NCBI GenBank assembly: GCA_934725305.1
Contig: CAKVBA010000012.1
Span: 1-63,044 of the forward strand
Direction of reading: 5' to 3'
DNA: 63,044 nucleotides
Source of the DNA: an uncultured Parabacteroides sp.
GTDB taxonomy: Bacteria > Bacteroidota > Bacteroidia > Bacteroidales > Tannerellaceae
Positions 9,218-17,444 of this stretch are shown here, piece after piece. Position 1 is the stretch's first letter. Each line of letters opens with the position of its first letter. The notes beneath the pieces are model-generated. The model had not been told where the DNA came from and did not search any database. It saw nothing but the letters and a program-made list of their open reading frames with translations. A program made the position numbers and the translations under genes.

Positions 9218-10096
9218 TTATTCCACTTTTCTACTGATACGTCCCAGTTTCATGCAGCTTGCCATCTCCGTTCCGTCGTCATCTTCATAAAAGATATAGC
9301 TAAAAAGAACACTGTCGATAGTCGAGAACATCCATATCGTTCCCGTACCGCCAGACGGCGTTTCAACAGAGATATTACCATCTTCAAGAATCGTGTACTT
9401 ACCCGCAAGGATTGTCCGGCCTTTGTTCGTCAGCTTCATCTGCCCTTTATCCATATAGAGGCGAACGTTATCGGAAACAATCATGCGTTGATCGATACGG
9501 GTTGCCACATCCGTCTTCTTGAGGTTCTCTACCTCTTTATAGGGAATAGGTGCGATACCAACCGACTTCCACGTTCCTCGGTAGGCATCTTCATAATATT
9601 GGATGTCGTGACTTCCCTCCAGACGCTCCTCGTAGGCTTTGCGTTGTTGGGGTGTCATGTCTTCAATGTTTATAAAGCCTTCGACACCGTCCACATCACC
9701 AACGAATCCGTCATTAATGAATCCGTCATTGCTGTTCGCCGCATGTTGGGCGGTCGCTTCCGCTCCCTTGCCGGTATTCTTCTCCTGAGGAAGAATGTTG
9801 GGTTGGTAAGACGATGTTTCATTCATATTTGCCACCTCGCCGGCCACCTCATTACCTACGTTATCGATCACCTCATTACCCACATTGCCATTACCGGAAA
9901 GTCCTCCTTTGAAGAGTCCATACGCACTTGTGCCGGCGACCGTGAGTCCGATGGGCAATGCGACCATCAAGATTCGCTTCAGCCAACCAGCTTTGCCTTG
10001 GAGAAACGAAGAGGCGCCGGATACTGGAGTTCCACATGATTTGCAGAATTTGGCACCTTTCACCAGTTCTGTGCCGCAATTTTTACAGACTGCCAT
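9218..10096 (-). CDS. Zinc-ribbon, single-pass membrane protein
   Basis: 292 residues. An N-terminal ribbon (VCKNCGTELVKGAKFCKSCG, residues 4-23) is followed by a membrane helix at about 41-63 (ILMVALPIGLTVAGTSAYGLF). Next comes a low-complexity linker with near-repeats (GNEVIDNVGNEVAGEVAN; NDGFINDGFVGDVDG) and a C-terminal strand-rich domain (~190-292; VRLYMDKGQMKLTNKGRTIL, KYTILEDGNISVETP). The ribbon would be cytoplasmic and the strand domain outside. Encoded 24 bp after the larger zinc-ribbon protein. Function unknown. Confidence 0.75.
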   Translation of the reverse strand: MAVCKNCGTELVKGAKFCKSCGTPVSGASSFLQGKAGWLKRILMVALPIGLTVAGTSAYGLFKGGLSGNGNVGNEVIDNVGNEVAGEVANMNETSSYQPNILPQEKNTGKGAEATAQHAANSNDGFINDGFVGDVDGVEGFINIEDMTPQQRKAYEERLEGSHDIQYYEDAYRGTWKSVGIAPIPYKEVENLKKTDVATRIDQRMIVSDNVRLYMDKGQMKLTNKGRTILAGKYTILEDGNISVETPSGGTGTIWMFSTIDSVLFSYIFYEDDDGTEMASCMKLGRISRKVE

Positions 10097-10120
10097 GATA
10101 TTTGATTCTATTATGTATTA

Positions 10121-10879
10121 TTACTCGTTTATCTTACACGCTGGGCCAACATGCTCTTTGATGTAGTTGGCAACAAAGTCGAAATCGGCACCCTCGGCAT
10201 AAACCTGATTCTTGAACAGCCGTTCGTTCACTTTGATGGTATTATACCTTCGGAGGATCTTCACATTCTTCACAAAATCCCATGAGCTGCAGAGGGTTGA
10301 ATGTCCATGCACCATCATGCCTTGCCCCACACGCCCCGCATTCCCCGTGACGATACCAGCCAAGACAAGTACCTTCGCCATGCCTTGCGTTTTCTTGAAC
10401 TGCTTCGGCATTTGAGTATGGGTAATGCCTTTCTCGTCCATCTCGAACATGACACAATAGCGCCAGCCGTTTTGGGCAGCCACAATCAGGTATGCCAAAG
10501 CTCCTATTGCCAACATGACACACATAAAAATGGCATAGTAGAAAGTTGTCTCGCCCAATTCAGACCACATATTCTCCTTACCCGCTATCAGATCGGGAAC
10601 GGTTATGATCAAATAGCCCGGGACAAAACAGAAAAACAAGACTCGCCAGATGGTGAAGAGCAAAGCGGGATTGCTTAGCATCCTGAACTCGTAACACCAA
10701 TGGTATTTGCCATCTTTGCCCCAATAAATATTCTCTGAAACCTGCCGGCTCTCTCCTTTTTCTGTGGCAGAAGATTCGCCATCCCGAGAAGGAACAGGCG
10801 CTCCGCAATGGTTGCAAAAGCTCGATCCTTCCGATATGAAATGGCGGCAGTTGGTACATTTGATTGTCGATTTATTCAT
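10121..10879 (-). CDS. Zinc-ribbon, two-pass membrane protein
   Basis: 252 residues; first gene of the operon. The N-terminal ribbon (IKCTNCRHFISEGSSFCNHCG, from residue 7) is followed by two membrane segments (about 75-100 FTIWRVLFFCFVPGYLIITV and 118-140 YAIFMCVMLAIGALAYLIVAA) and a soluble C-terminal domain with strand pattern (YCVMFEMDEKGITHTQ; NVKILRRYNTIKVNE) resembling PH-like membrane-associated domains. That resemblance is an impression. The gene is divergent from the AraC-type regulator across a 249-bp gap, which suggests regulation by it. Confidence 0.75.
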   Translation of the reverse strand: MNKSTIKCTNCRHFISEGSSFCNHCGAPVPSRDGESSATEKGESRQVSENIYWGKDGKYHWCYEFRMLSNPALLFTIWRVLFFCFVPGYLIITVPDLIAGKENMWSELGETTFYYAIFMCVMLAIGALAYLIVAAQNGWRYCVMFEMDEKGITHTQMPKQFKKTQGMAKVLVLAGIVTGNAGRVGQGMMVHGHSTLCSSWDFVKNVKILRRYNTIKVNERLFKNQVYAEGADFDFVANYIKEHVGPACKINE

Positions 10880-11128
10880 GGCTGTTCATTTATAGGTTGA
10901 CCAATTCTTCTTTTCTGCAATATATTTATTCAATCGAAGAATTATATAATCAGCTCATACAATCGACCCTCAAATGGTATATTTGCTACTGATAGATGGT
11001 ACACAACAACCATCATATCGTACAAACAAAAGAGAATCATTCCGTTATAAATGACAATTTCCGGTCCGGAAGAGAGGCCGTATCCATAATATTTCCTATT
11101 TTCGTACTGCTAATAACATTGAGCTAAT
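10880..11128. promoter_or_regulatory. Divergent intergenic region, zinc-ribbon operon / AraC regulator
   Basis: This 249-bp AT-rich gap must hold promoters for both directions. On the plus strand TATATTTG at 10979-10986 matches the Bacteroidetes -7 box for the regulator gene; no matching -33 box is obvious. I did not find a convincing box for the minus strand. Confidence 0.4.
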
Positions 11129-12196
11129 TTGAGAATGGACTTATTTATCACATTAGGCAGCTTCGTTCCCTTGATGGTTTGTTTATGCTGGCTATTCATT
11201 TTTATATTAAATCACAAGAAAAACGACCCACCCAAACGCATCCTTACGGTGTTCCTGGCGGTCTGCTCTGTGCTCTATTTCTGCCACGGCATCTATTTCA
11301 ACTTGGGTCTTCCAAATTGGATGGAAGCCATGTGGGCGGCCTGTTCCCTTTCGGTCTTTCCTCTCTATTGTATCTATATCTGTAGTCTTACCGGCAATAC
11401 GATGGGCCGACGACAAATGATGTTCGTCTTGCTTCCCGGAATAATGGTGGCATTGGCCAAGCTCATCTTTCCCGGAGATGTGTCGGACACGGCACGCAAG
11501 ATGTTGTTTGCCGTGCAGGTAATTTGGGTCTGTTTCTACGGATTCAAGAAGTTGCAGGCATTTGACAAGGAGCTGGCGAACGTATATGCCGATACAGAAG
11601 GGCGCGACACGACGGCCGTAAAACATCTCCTCGTCTTTTTTATCCTCACCTCTATGCTCTCGACAACTGTCAATATCATAGGCAAACACTATTTCGCACT
11701 ACATTCTTGGATGATGCTGATCGTGATGATTCCTTTTGCGGTCTTGCTCTTCATGCTAAGCTATACCGGCTTTGTCCGCAATTTCTCCATCGAACAGTAT
11801 GCCGAGGATAAGAACGACACGATGGATGAAACGGAGATGGAGAACAGTGTCGAGACGTTGGATTCACTCAACGAGCTGGCACAACGGATTGATGCGCTGA
11901 TGACCCATGAGCAGTTCTACCTGCAAAAGAACTTGAAAATCGGCGATGTGGCGAAGCGTCTCGGCGTATGTCGCACTTATATCTCAAACTGCATCAACAA
12001 GACCAATGGATGCTCTTTCTCCGACTATGTAAACTTCCTGCGCATAGAATACGCCAAGCAGCAGCTGAAGGAGTCGTCAGAGCAGAAGATGATTGTGATA
12101 GCCGAGAATGCCGGCTTCTCCAGCGAGCAATCGTTCTACCGCAACTTCAAGAAGTTTACAGGAATGACTCCAACGAAATGGATGGAAAAGAAATAA
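11129..12196 (+). CDS. Membrane-anchored AraC-family transcription regulator
   Basis: 355 residues. The N-terminal ~215 residues contain about six hydrophobic segments (for instance LGSFVPLMVCLCWLFIFIL, FVLLPGIMVALAKLIF, HLLVFFILTSMLSTTVNII). The C-terminal ~95 residues are an AraC/XylS DNA-binding domain with two HTH units (IGDVAKRLGVCRTYISNCIN and IAENAGFSSEQSFYRNFKKF-x-GMTPTKW). This architecture is frequent in Bacteroidetes and places the DNA-binding domain on the cytoplasmic face. It is divergent from the LemA/DUF3137 operon, which it may control. Confidence 0.88.
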   Translation: MRMDLFITLGSFVPLMVCLCWLFIFILNHKKNDPPKRILTVFLAVCSVLYFCHGIYFNLGLPNWMEAMWAACSLSVFPLYCIYICSLTGNTMGRRQMMFVLLPGIMVALAKLIFPGDVSDTARKMLFAVQVIWVCFYGFKKLQAFDKELANVYADTEGRDTTAVKHLLVFFILTSMLSTTVNIIGKHYFALHSWMMLIVMIPFAVLLFMLSYTGFVRNFSIEQYAEDKNDTMDETEMENSVETLDSLNELAQRIDALMTHEQFYLQKNLKIGDVAKRLGVCRTYISNCINKTNGCSFSDYVNFLRIEYAKQQLKESSEQKMIVIAENAGFSSEQSFYRNFKKFTGMTPTKWMEKK

Positions 12197-12204
12197 ACCG
12201 AATG

Positions 12205-12544
12205 TTATTGTATTTTATCAAGGCTGTCGATCATTGACGACGGGCAATGATTCCATCTAAAATGGCAGACAACTCTGTTGGCATTGACCGATGATTCCGT
12301 CTCATCCCAAACACCCTCTAAAAAGAGGTTACAGCCTATCTTTCAAGGGTCTATAGACTTTTCGGAAAAAGGGTATAGACTATTCGGAAAAAGTCTAGGG
12401 ACTTTTTTGAAATTGGGTAGGCACTCCGTTCGGATTGGGTGCCTACTCCGTTCAGATTGGGTAGGCACCCAATTTCCGAAAATAGCCTATCCCTTTTTGA
12501 CAGGGTTAATAGCCTCTTGTCGGCTCGATGGCTTATTGTATTTT
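12205..12544 (+). repeat. M element, copy 2 (340 bp)
   Basis: Exactly bounded by TTATTGTATTTT at both ends (12205-12216 and 12533-12544). Near-identical to copy 1. The stem GGGTGCCTAC (12437-12446) pairs with GTAGGCACCC (12461-12470). It starts 8 bp after the regulator's stop codon and is followed within 15 bp by an empty copy of the inverted-repeat element. Confidence 0.9.
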
Positions 12545-12557
12545 TGCGAGAGTACTT

Positions 12558-12752
12558 TAACCCAATTCGGTCATTAGATTACGATTCTTGTTAGTGCTTG
12601 TTTTGAACAGATTGCAATGACTGCGTTGAAAGCATAGCGGGCTATGTCGAAACGCAGGCGGAAGCAAGATGCCGAAAGAAGTGCTGACAAGAGTTGGAAA
12701 GAATAAAAATATTCAGCTGTTTTACTTTTTTCGTTCTAATGACCGATTGGGG
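12558..12752 (+). mobile_element. Miniature inverted-repeat element, empty copy (~195 bp)
   Basis: Begins TTAACCCAATTCGGTCATTAG and ends CTAATGACCGATTGGGG, giving ~17-19-bp terminal inverted repeats. The interior includes a hairpin (GCGTTGAAAGCATAGC / GCTATGTCGAAACGC). No transposase frame fits, so it would move in trans. Left and right halves match the outer parts of the larger copies at 22834-23384 and 51116-51731. Confidence 0.7.
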
Positions 12753-12822
12753 ATAAAATATCCAATCAGATACTCCAAAGCAAGATAGGCTATGCTGTCA
12801 ATCTCAGCATTACCTAAGGATC

Positions 12823-13428
12823 TTATAGGTTCTCCAATTTCTGAATCAGTCTCCCTAACTCAGAATAGGTATAATTCCTACCATCTACCATCTTGTCCTC
12901 CATTGAGCGATTCGCATTAGTAGTTGCTACTGAAAGACATCCACCGTTTCGCTCAAAGTAGCTATGCAAACCTTTGCTCTTAATGAAAAAGTCTATCGTT
13001 TTCCGATACTCCACGCGTTGGTTCAAATCTTTGAGCAAAGGGTCTTGACTCTCGTATGAACGTGAGGTGTAACGAAAGTAATAGAGGAAGAAAAGTTCTG
13101 TACATCGATGTGTTTCAAAGAACTCTACTTCGCAGTAAATACCTTTCTTAGGTTTGTTGATGGGCTTTGCATACTTCGCCTTCAACTTCTGGTATTGCGT
13201 GCGTTCAGGCTCTTCGTCCTTGGTATCCATATCTATGATACAGAAGATATGGTTGTAACCCATAGAGATACCTTCTTCAATCTTGAGTTCAAGTTCCTTC
13301 ATGCTTGTATGCTTTGGATAATCCGGCTTGATGGTCAGACGTTTGAATCTATCGCACAAAGATTTGAAATAGAAGAACTCCGTTGGTCCTTCTCCCAAGA
13401 TGAGTGCTGTCTGTCGTAGTTTACCCAT
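12823..13428 (-). CDS. rloB: RloB-like protein (TOPRIM-like), defence partner
   Basis: 201 residues. GEGPTE at 12-17 and a buried strand ending IIDMDTK (Asp66, Asp68) are the acidic motifs of the RloB/TOPRIM-like fold; HRCTELFFLYYF is also typical of RloB. The start codon lies one base after the stop of the ATPase gene, so the two are translationally coupled. In the related RloAB, AbiL and PARIS pairs an ATPase senses or restrains a TOPRIM-like effector during phage infection. The same role here is inferred from the family and pairing. Confidence 0.75.
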   Translation of the reverse strand: MGKLRQTALILGEGPTEFFYFKSLCDRFKRLTIKPDYPKHTSMKELELKIEEGISMGYNHIFCIIDMDTKDEEPERTQYQKLKAKYAKPINKPKKGIYCEVEFFETHRCTELFFLYYFRYTSRSYESQDPLLKDLNQRVEYRKTIDFFIKSKGLHSYFERNGGCLSVATTNANRSMEDKMVDGRNYTYSELGRLIQKLENL

Positions 13429-13429
13429 A

Positions 13430-14710
13430 TCAGTCCTCCAGATTTATAAAGATACTACCCAGTTCTGGTTTAGCTCCCAATCTGCCAATGCGGTAAGAAT
13501 TGTAAAGCGACAGGTTTTTATGCAAGCCAAATGAATCGCCACGGGCATATTCGGATGAAGCTGTCTCCTTGTTTTTCTCAACGAACCACACCACACCTCT
13601 GTTCTCGTTAATCAAGTCCTGCGATAAGAGAGTGGTCTCTTGACTAGTGATAACCAACTGTGACTTATCGGAGTTGAAAATAAAGACATTAAGATAATAA
13701 TACAACAAGTCGTTATGAAGGTCTTCGCCCAGTTCATCAAGGAAGAAAACATGAGGACTCGTTATCATGTCGTACAACGCATCTAAAATACGAATATACT
13801 TTTGAGTGCCCTTTGACTGCCATCTAAGTGGAATGTCAAAATCACCATTGTCGGAGTGATTCAAAAAGGTGATGGAATCTGTTGTTGGCTTAAGTAATAT
13901 ATCTTTCATCGCCTCCGGGACATTTTCTTTCAAAATACGTTCGCGAAATTCAACAGGTACAAAGCGGTCTTCAACAACGGGACGATACTCCAAGATGTTC
14001 AAATCCGCCTTCTGAAGCATCGTGTTATAGAACTTATGCTTCTTAGGATTGCTATAAGCCTCTTTCAAAATCTCGACAATTCCTTTATCACCGTCACCAT
14101 CAATCTTATGGTAGTTATTCATAATCCAACTGTGAAGAGTGTTGAAAGGTGCAATATCCTCCTTCAAAGCAGCCTTTCGACATACGGACAATACACTATG
14201 ATTGTTCAACGTGTTGTCACGAATACTCTCCTGCGTCTTGACCTGGAGTTTAAGACTCGCACCAAACTTTATGTCTGCTTGTACGTTCTCACCTACAAAA
14301 CTGCGCTCATAGAACAGTGATTTTGATTTGTTTGGGTAATAGTACAAGGATTCACTCAGGATATGCTTGCCGTTGAACTTGACATCGTAATCATATCGGA
14401 CGCCATTGGCATAGAATGACACGTACATTTCCGTTGGTTCATCTTTGGTGAGCACAAATGGAATGCATCCACCTATTCCGATGGTAGCGTCTGACTTTGG
14501 CATAACTAACAGACGGAACACTTCATTCATAGCAATCAGCATATTCGACTTACCTGAAGCGTTTGATCCATAGAGAATACCTAACTTGTATAAGAATATA
14601 CCATCAACTATTTCGGTGACAAGTTCCGATGACGGACCTTTCGCTACGAAGTTTAATTCCTGCTTATCGCATATAGAAAGATAGTTCTTTACCCAGAAGT
14701 TTCGTATCAT
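13430..14710 (-). CDS. AAA/ABC-type ATPase of an RloA/AbiLi-like pair
   Basis: 426 residues, cytoplasmic. Walker A is GSNASGKS (48-55). A signature-like WQSKGTQKYIRIL (297-309) and Walker B VFFLDELGEDLH (321-332) follow, then TSQETTLLS (355-363) as the switch region. This is the SMC/RecF-like AAA_15/AAA_21 ATPase found in OLD-like and RloA proteins. It is the first gene of a two-gene unit with the RloB-like gene. A defence role is inferred. It is flanked on one side by repeats and on the other by the ilv operon, so it looks inserted between core genes. Confidence 0.82.
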   Translation of the reverse strand: MIRNFWVKNYLSICDKQELNFVAKGPSSELVTEIVDGIFLYKLGILYGSNASGKSNMLIAMNEVFRLLVMPKSDATIGIGGCIPFVLTKDEPTEMYVSFYANGVRYDYDVKFNGKHILSESLYYYPNKSKSLFYERSFVGENVQADIKFGASLKLQVKTQESIRDNTLNNHSVLSVCRKAALKEDIAPFNTLHSWIMNNYHKIDGDGDKGIVEILKEAYSNPKKHKFYNTMLQKADLNILEYRPVVEDRFVPVEFRERILKENVPEAMKDILLKPTTDSITFLNHSDNGDFDIPLRWQSKGTQKYIRILDALYDMITSPHVFFLDELGEDLHNDLLYYYLNVFIFNSDKSQLVITSQETTLLSQDLINENRGVVWFVEKNKETASSEYARGDSFGLHKNLSLYNSYRIGRLGAKPELGSIFINLED

Positions 14711-14904
14711 ATGGCAAATATTTTGATTGACTCCGTAATCGTATTACAAAAATACAAATAATATTCTGCAAACCTTGCATATTAATTGCTTACTTCTGTA
14801 TTTATTATACGTTTTCATGTATATTTAACTAAAAACATTTAAGGGAAACATCCTGTTGATAAGAGACTCAAACCAAAAGATTGCTGTATTCACCGAAGGT
14901 GATG

Positions 14905-14960
14905 GCAATTTGTCATAACAGCAAACCTACAGCGTTGCTTTCGGCATTCTGACCAATTGC
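14905..14960. repeat. B-family hairpin
   Basis: GCAATTTGTCA and TGACCAATTGC pair (10 of 11) around a longer loop that itself contains GCAA/TTGC. This is the AATTGC-type arm seen in many gaps of the window, here immediately beside an A-family hairpin. Confidence 0.55.
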
Positions 14961-14963
14961 AAA

Positions 14964-14998
14964 GGGCTGCATCAAAAATAACCATTTTGACGCAGCCC
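14964..14998 (-). terminator. A-family hairpin downstream of ilvC
   Basis: GGGCTGCATCAAAA pairs with TTTTGACGCAGCCC around a 7-nt loop. It lies 30 bp after the ilvC stop and is probably the end of the ilv operon. The T tract on the minus strand is short. Confidence 0.6.
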
Positions 14999-15028
14999 CA
15001 CTTTTAGCACTTATTGGATAAACTTTTA

Positions 15029-16072
15029 TTAATTGTTTTCCGGGCGCAATTTACGAACAGTAACAGCCGTCTGCCACATTTCGCTTTCACGCAACGCTTT
15101 CAACTCTTCGTTCAACTTCTCGCGATAATCTGGCTGAGAGTTGCTGTCGATAGAAATCTGAGCTTCATAACCCTCTTTTACGCTCTTATACAATTTCTGA
15201 ACAACCGGCTTGATAGCATCATGAAACGGTGTCATCCAATCCAATGCACCACGCTGAGCGGTAGTAGAACAGTTTGCATACATCCAATCCATACCATTCT
15301 TAGCAAACAAAGGCATCAAAGACTGGGTCAACTCTTCAACCGTTTCGTTGAATGCTTCAGAAGGTGTATGACCATTTTCACGCAATACTTCATACTGAGC
15401 CAACAACAGTCCTTGGATAGCACCCATCAATGAACCACGTTCACCCGTCAAGTCGGATGTTGCCTCACGGATAAATGTTGTTTCAAACAAATAACCCGAA
15501 CCGATGCCAATACCTAAAGCCAATGTACGATCCATTGCACGACCAGTAGCATCTTGATAAACAGCATAAGAGGAATTCAAGCCTCTACCTTCGAGAAACA
15601 TGCTACGCAACGAGGTTCCTGATCCTTTAGGAGCAACCATAATAACATCTACATCAGCCGGAGGAACTACACCCGTGCGATCGTTCCAAGTGATAGCAAA
15701 GCCATGAGAGAAATACAAAGCTTTACCCGGAGTCAGATACTGCTTGATTGTAGGCCAAACAGACATAACCGCTGCATCAGACAACAGACACATAATAATT
15801 GAACCTCTCTGGCAAGCCTCTTCGATACTAAACAATGTTTCGCTCGGAATCCATCCGTCAGCAATTGCCTTTTCAAAAGTCTTACCCTGTCTCTGACCAA
15901 CGATTACATTAAAGCCATTGTCACGCAAATTCAAAGATTGACCCGGACCTTGTACGCCATAACCAATCACTGCAATTGTTTCACCTTTTAATACTTCGCG
16001 TGCTTTTTCCAACGGAAACTCTTCGCGTGTCATTACATTTTCAACAACACCGCCAAAATTCATTTGTGCCAT
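15029..16072 (-). CDS. ilvC: Ketol-acid reductoisomerase
   Basis: 347 residues, class I length. It catalyses NADPH-dependent isomeroreduction of acetolactate and acetohydroxybutyrate in valine, leucine and isoleucine synthesis. The Rossmann motif is IGYGVQGPGQSLNLRDNG, and the catalytic core includes MVAPKGSGTSLR, ATSDLTGERGSLMGAIQG with the metal-binding D and E, and a C-terminal NCSTTAQRGALDW. It is the last gene of the ilv operon, 42 bp after the thioesterase gene, and is followed by a hairpin. Confidence 0.96.
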   Translation of the reverse strand: MAQMNFGGVVENVMTREEFPLEKAREVLKGETIAVIGYGVQGPGQSLNLRDNGFNVIVGQRQGKTFEKAIADGWIPSETLFSIEEACQRGSIIMCLLSDAAVMSVWPTIKQYLTPGKALYFSHGFAITWNDRTGVVPPADVDVIMVAPKGSGTSLRSMFLEGRGLNSSYAVYQDATGRAMDRTLALGIGIGSGYLFETTFIREATSDLTGERGSLMGAIQGLLLAQYEVLRENGHTPSEAFNETVEELTQSLMPLFAKNGMDWMYANCSTTAQRGALDWMTPFHDAIKPVVQKLYKSVKEGYEAQISIDSNSQPDYREKLNEELKALRESEMWQTAVTVRKLRPENN

Positions 16073-16114
16073 TTTCTTTTCTATTTTAGGATAAAAAATA
16101 ATTGATAAATCGTG

Positions 16115-16837
16115 TTACTTCCAAGTGACTGCGGCCCGGCAAATTGCTTTACCTTCGTGACAGATAGCCATATCATACTTATCGGAAGCTATTTCGGCCA
16201 TGTGCAACCCCAGTTGCATTCCATATCGGCCTTCACTCTGATAAGCTATCTCGAAGCGGCCGATTGTCTTTTCCCGGAACTTCTCTATATCAAACATATT
16301 CAGCAGATGCTCCATATATTTGATACTGTTAAGATGACCATTGATATCCAAGTCGCTGTAACGCACTGTATATGGAAGGGCTTCTGTCTTGTTTTCTACC
16401 GGCAGAATCTTACCCGGCTTTTCTATCGGACAAATACGGTCACTGAGATATTCAGTAATACCCGAATTGTCTAACGAAGTTGGACGTCGGGTCTCCAAAT
16501 CGATAGCAGCCCAAATCGAGCGGGCATAGCCAAACGTCTTACCTTCGCGTTGCAATTCAAAGCAACGGCTTGTGAATAACCTGTTCACCTCATCTACCCA
16601 TGTATAAACAACCACTTCACCCGCTAAAACAGGATATTCGATCATTTCGATCGCCAAACGCGACAACACCCATGCTGTCTTTTTCTCTGTCATCTCACTG
16701 TAACCAAAACCGCGCTTATCGGCATGAACCGATGCGGCATGTAACAGATAATTTCCGATCATCGGGATGGGAATCCGCCCTTGGAAATCTAACTGATACG
16801 ATTCAATATCGAACTGATATCTTCCTATTTTTTCCAT
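16115..16837 (-). CDS. Acyl-ACP thioesterase (FatA/FatB-like)
   Basis: About 240 residues with the double hot-dog fold of acyl-ACP thioesterases: MIGNYLLHAASVHADKRGFG and TAWVLSRLAIEMIEYP in the first half, and the SDLDINGHLNSIKYMEHLL block (Asp, Asn, His of the active site) in the second. It releases fatty acids from acyl carrier protein. The start at 16837 (MEKIGRY) is preferred; an ATG four codons earlier overlaps the ilvN stop. Its place between ilvN and ilvC recurs in Bacteroidetes. It may serve branched-chain fatty acid metabolism, which is inference. Confidence 0.88.
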   Translation of the reverse strand: MEKIGRYQFDIESYQLDFQGRIPIPMIGNYLLHAASVHADKRGFGYSEMTEKKTAWVLSRLAIEMIEYPVLAGEVVVYTWVDEVNRLFTSRCFELQREGKTFGYARSIWAAIDLETRRPTSLDNSGITEYLSDRICPIEKPGKILPVENKTEALPYTVRYSDLDINGHLNSIKYMEHLLNMFDIEKFREKTIGRFEIAYQSEGRYGMQLGLHMAEIASDKYDMAICHEGKAICRAAVTWK

Positions 16838-16848
16838 ACATATATACA

Positions 16849-17424
16849 TTAATTATATATTACACTTTCTACGACTGCTTTTTCCTGTTGCTTTCTGTCC
16901 ATATCGACCAACATATCACTCAAACGCTCTACCGGACTTTTAGTGATAGCGATACGTCCGGAACGGATAAACTGTAAAACACCAATTGAATCACTCAACT
17001 CCTGAAACAAAGCCTGAGTCTCGTCATAATGTCCACTTTTTTCCAACACCACACAATGTTCATTCATCTCGAGAATACGCGCATTATATTTACGAATCAA
17101 TGTCTCAACAGAACCCATCTTCAAGAACAGGTCGGCATTCAGTTTATACAAAGCAATCTCTTGATAAACCAGATCTTCGTCTGTATTGTAATAAGCCTTC
17201 AAGATATCGACACGTTTATCAATCTGCTTAACGACCTTGTCTATTGTGTCTTCGTCAGAATAGGTTGTAATGGTAAACTTGTGAATACCCTCAATAGCAG
17301 ACGGAGAAACAGACAACGTCTCGATATTCAACTGACGACGTGTGAAGATTATCGTAATCTGATTCAAAAGACCAACCGAGTTCTCTGAAAATATAATAAC
17401 CGTATATAGCTTCTTCGTATTCAT
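16849..17424 (-). CDS. ilvN: Acetolactate synthase small (regulatory) subunit
   Basis: 191 residues. The N-terminal ACT domain (YTVIIFSENSVGLLNQITIIFTRRQLNIETLSVSPS) binds valine for feedback control, and the C-terminal half is the usual second ACT-like domain (RILEMNEHCVVLEKSGHYDE). It partners the catalytic IlvB, encoded 20 bp upstream. Its stop codon is adjacent to alternative starts of the thioesterase gene, so coupling is likely. Confidence 0.93.
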   Translation of the reverse strand: MNTKKLYTVIIFSENSVGLLNQITIIFTRRQLNIETLSVSPSAIEGIHKFTITTYSDEDTIDKVVKQIDKRVDILKAYYNTDEDLVYQEIALYKLNADLFLKMGSVETLIRKYNARILEMNEHCVVLEKSGHYDETQALFQELSDSIGVLQFIRSGRIAITKSPVERLSDMLVDMDRKQQEKAVVESVIYN

Positions 17425-17444
17425 AATCTCACTCCTTTCTCGTT

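Noticed and set aside
12278..12577. 99-residue plus-strand open frame
   Set aside because: Lies across M copy 2 and the start of the inverted-repeat element; a product of repeat composition.
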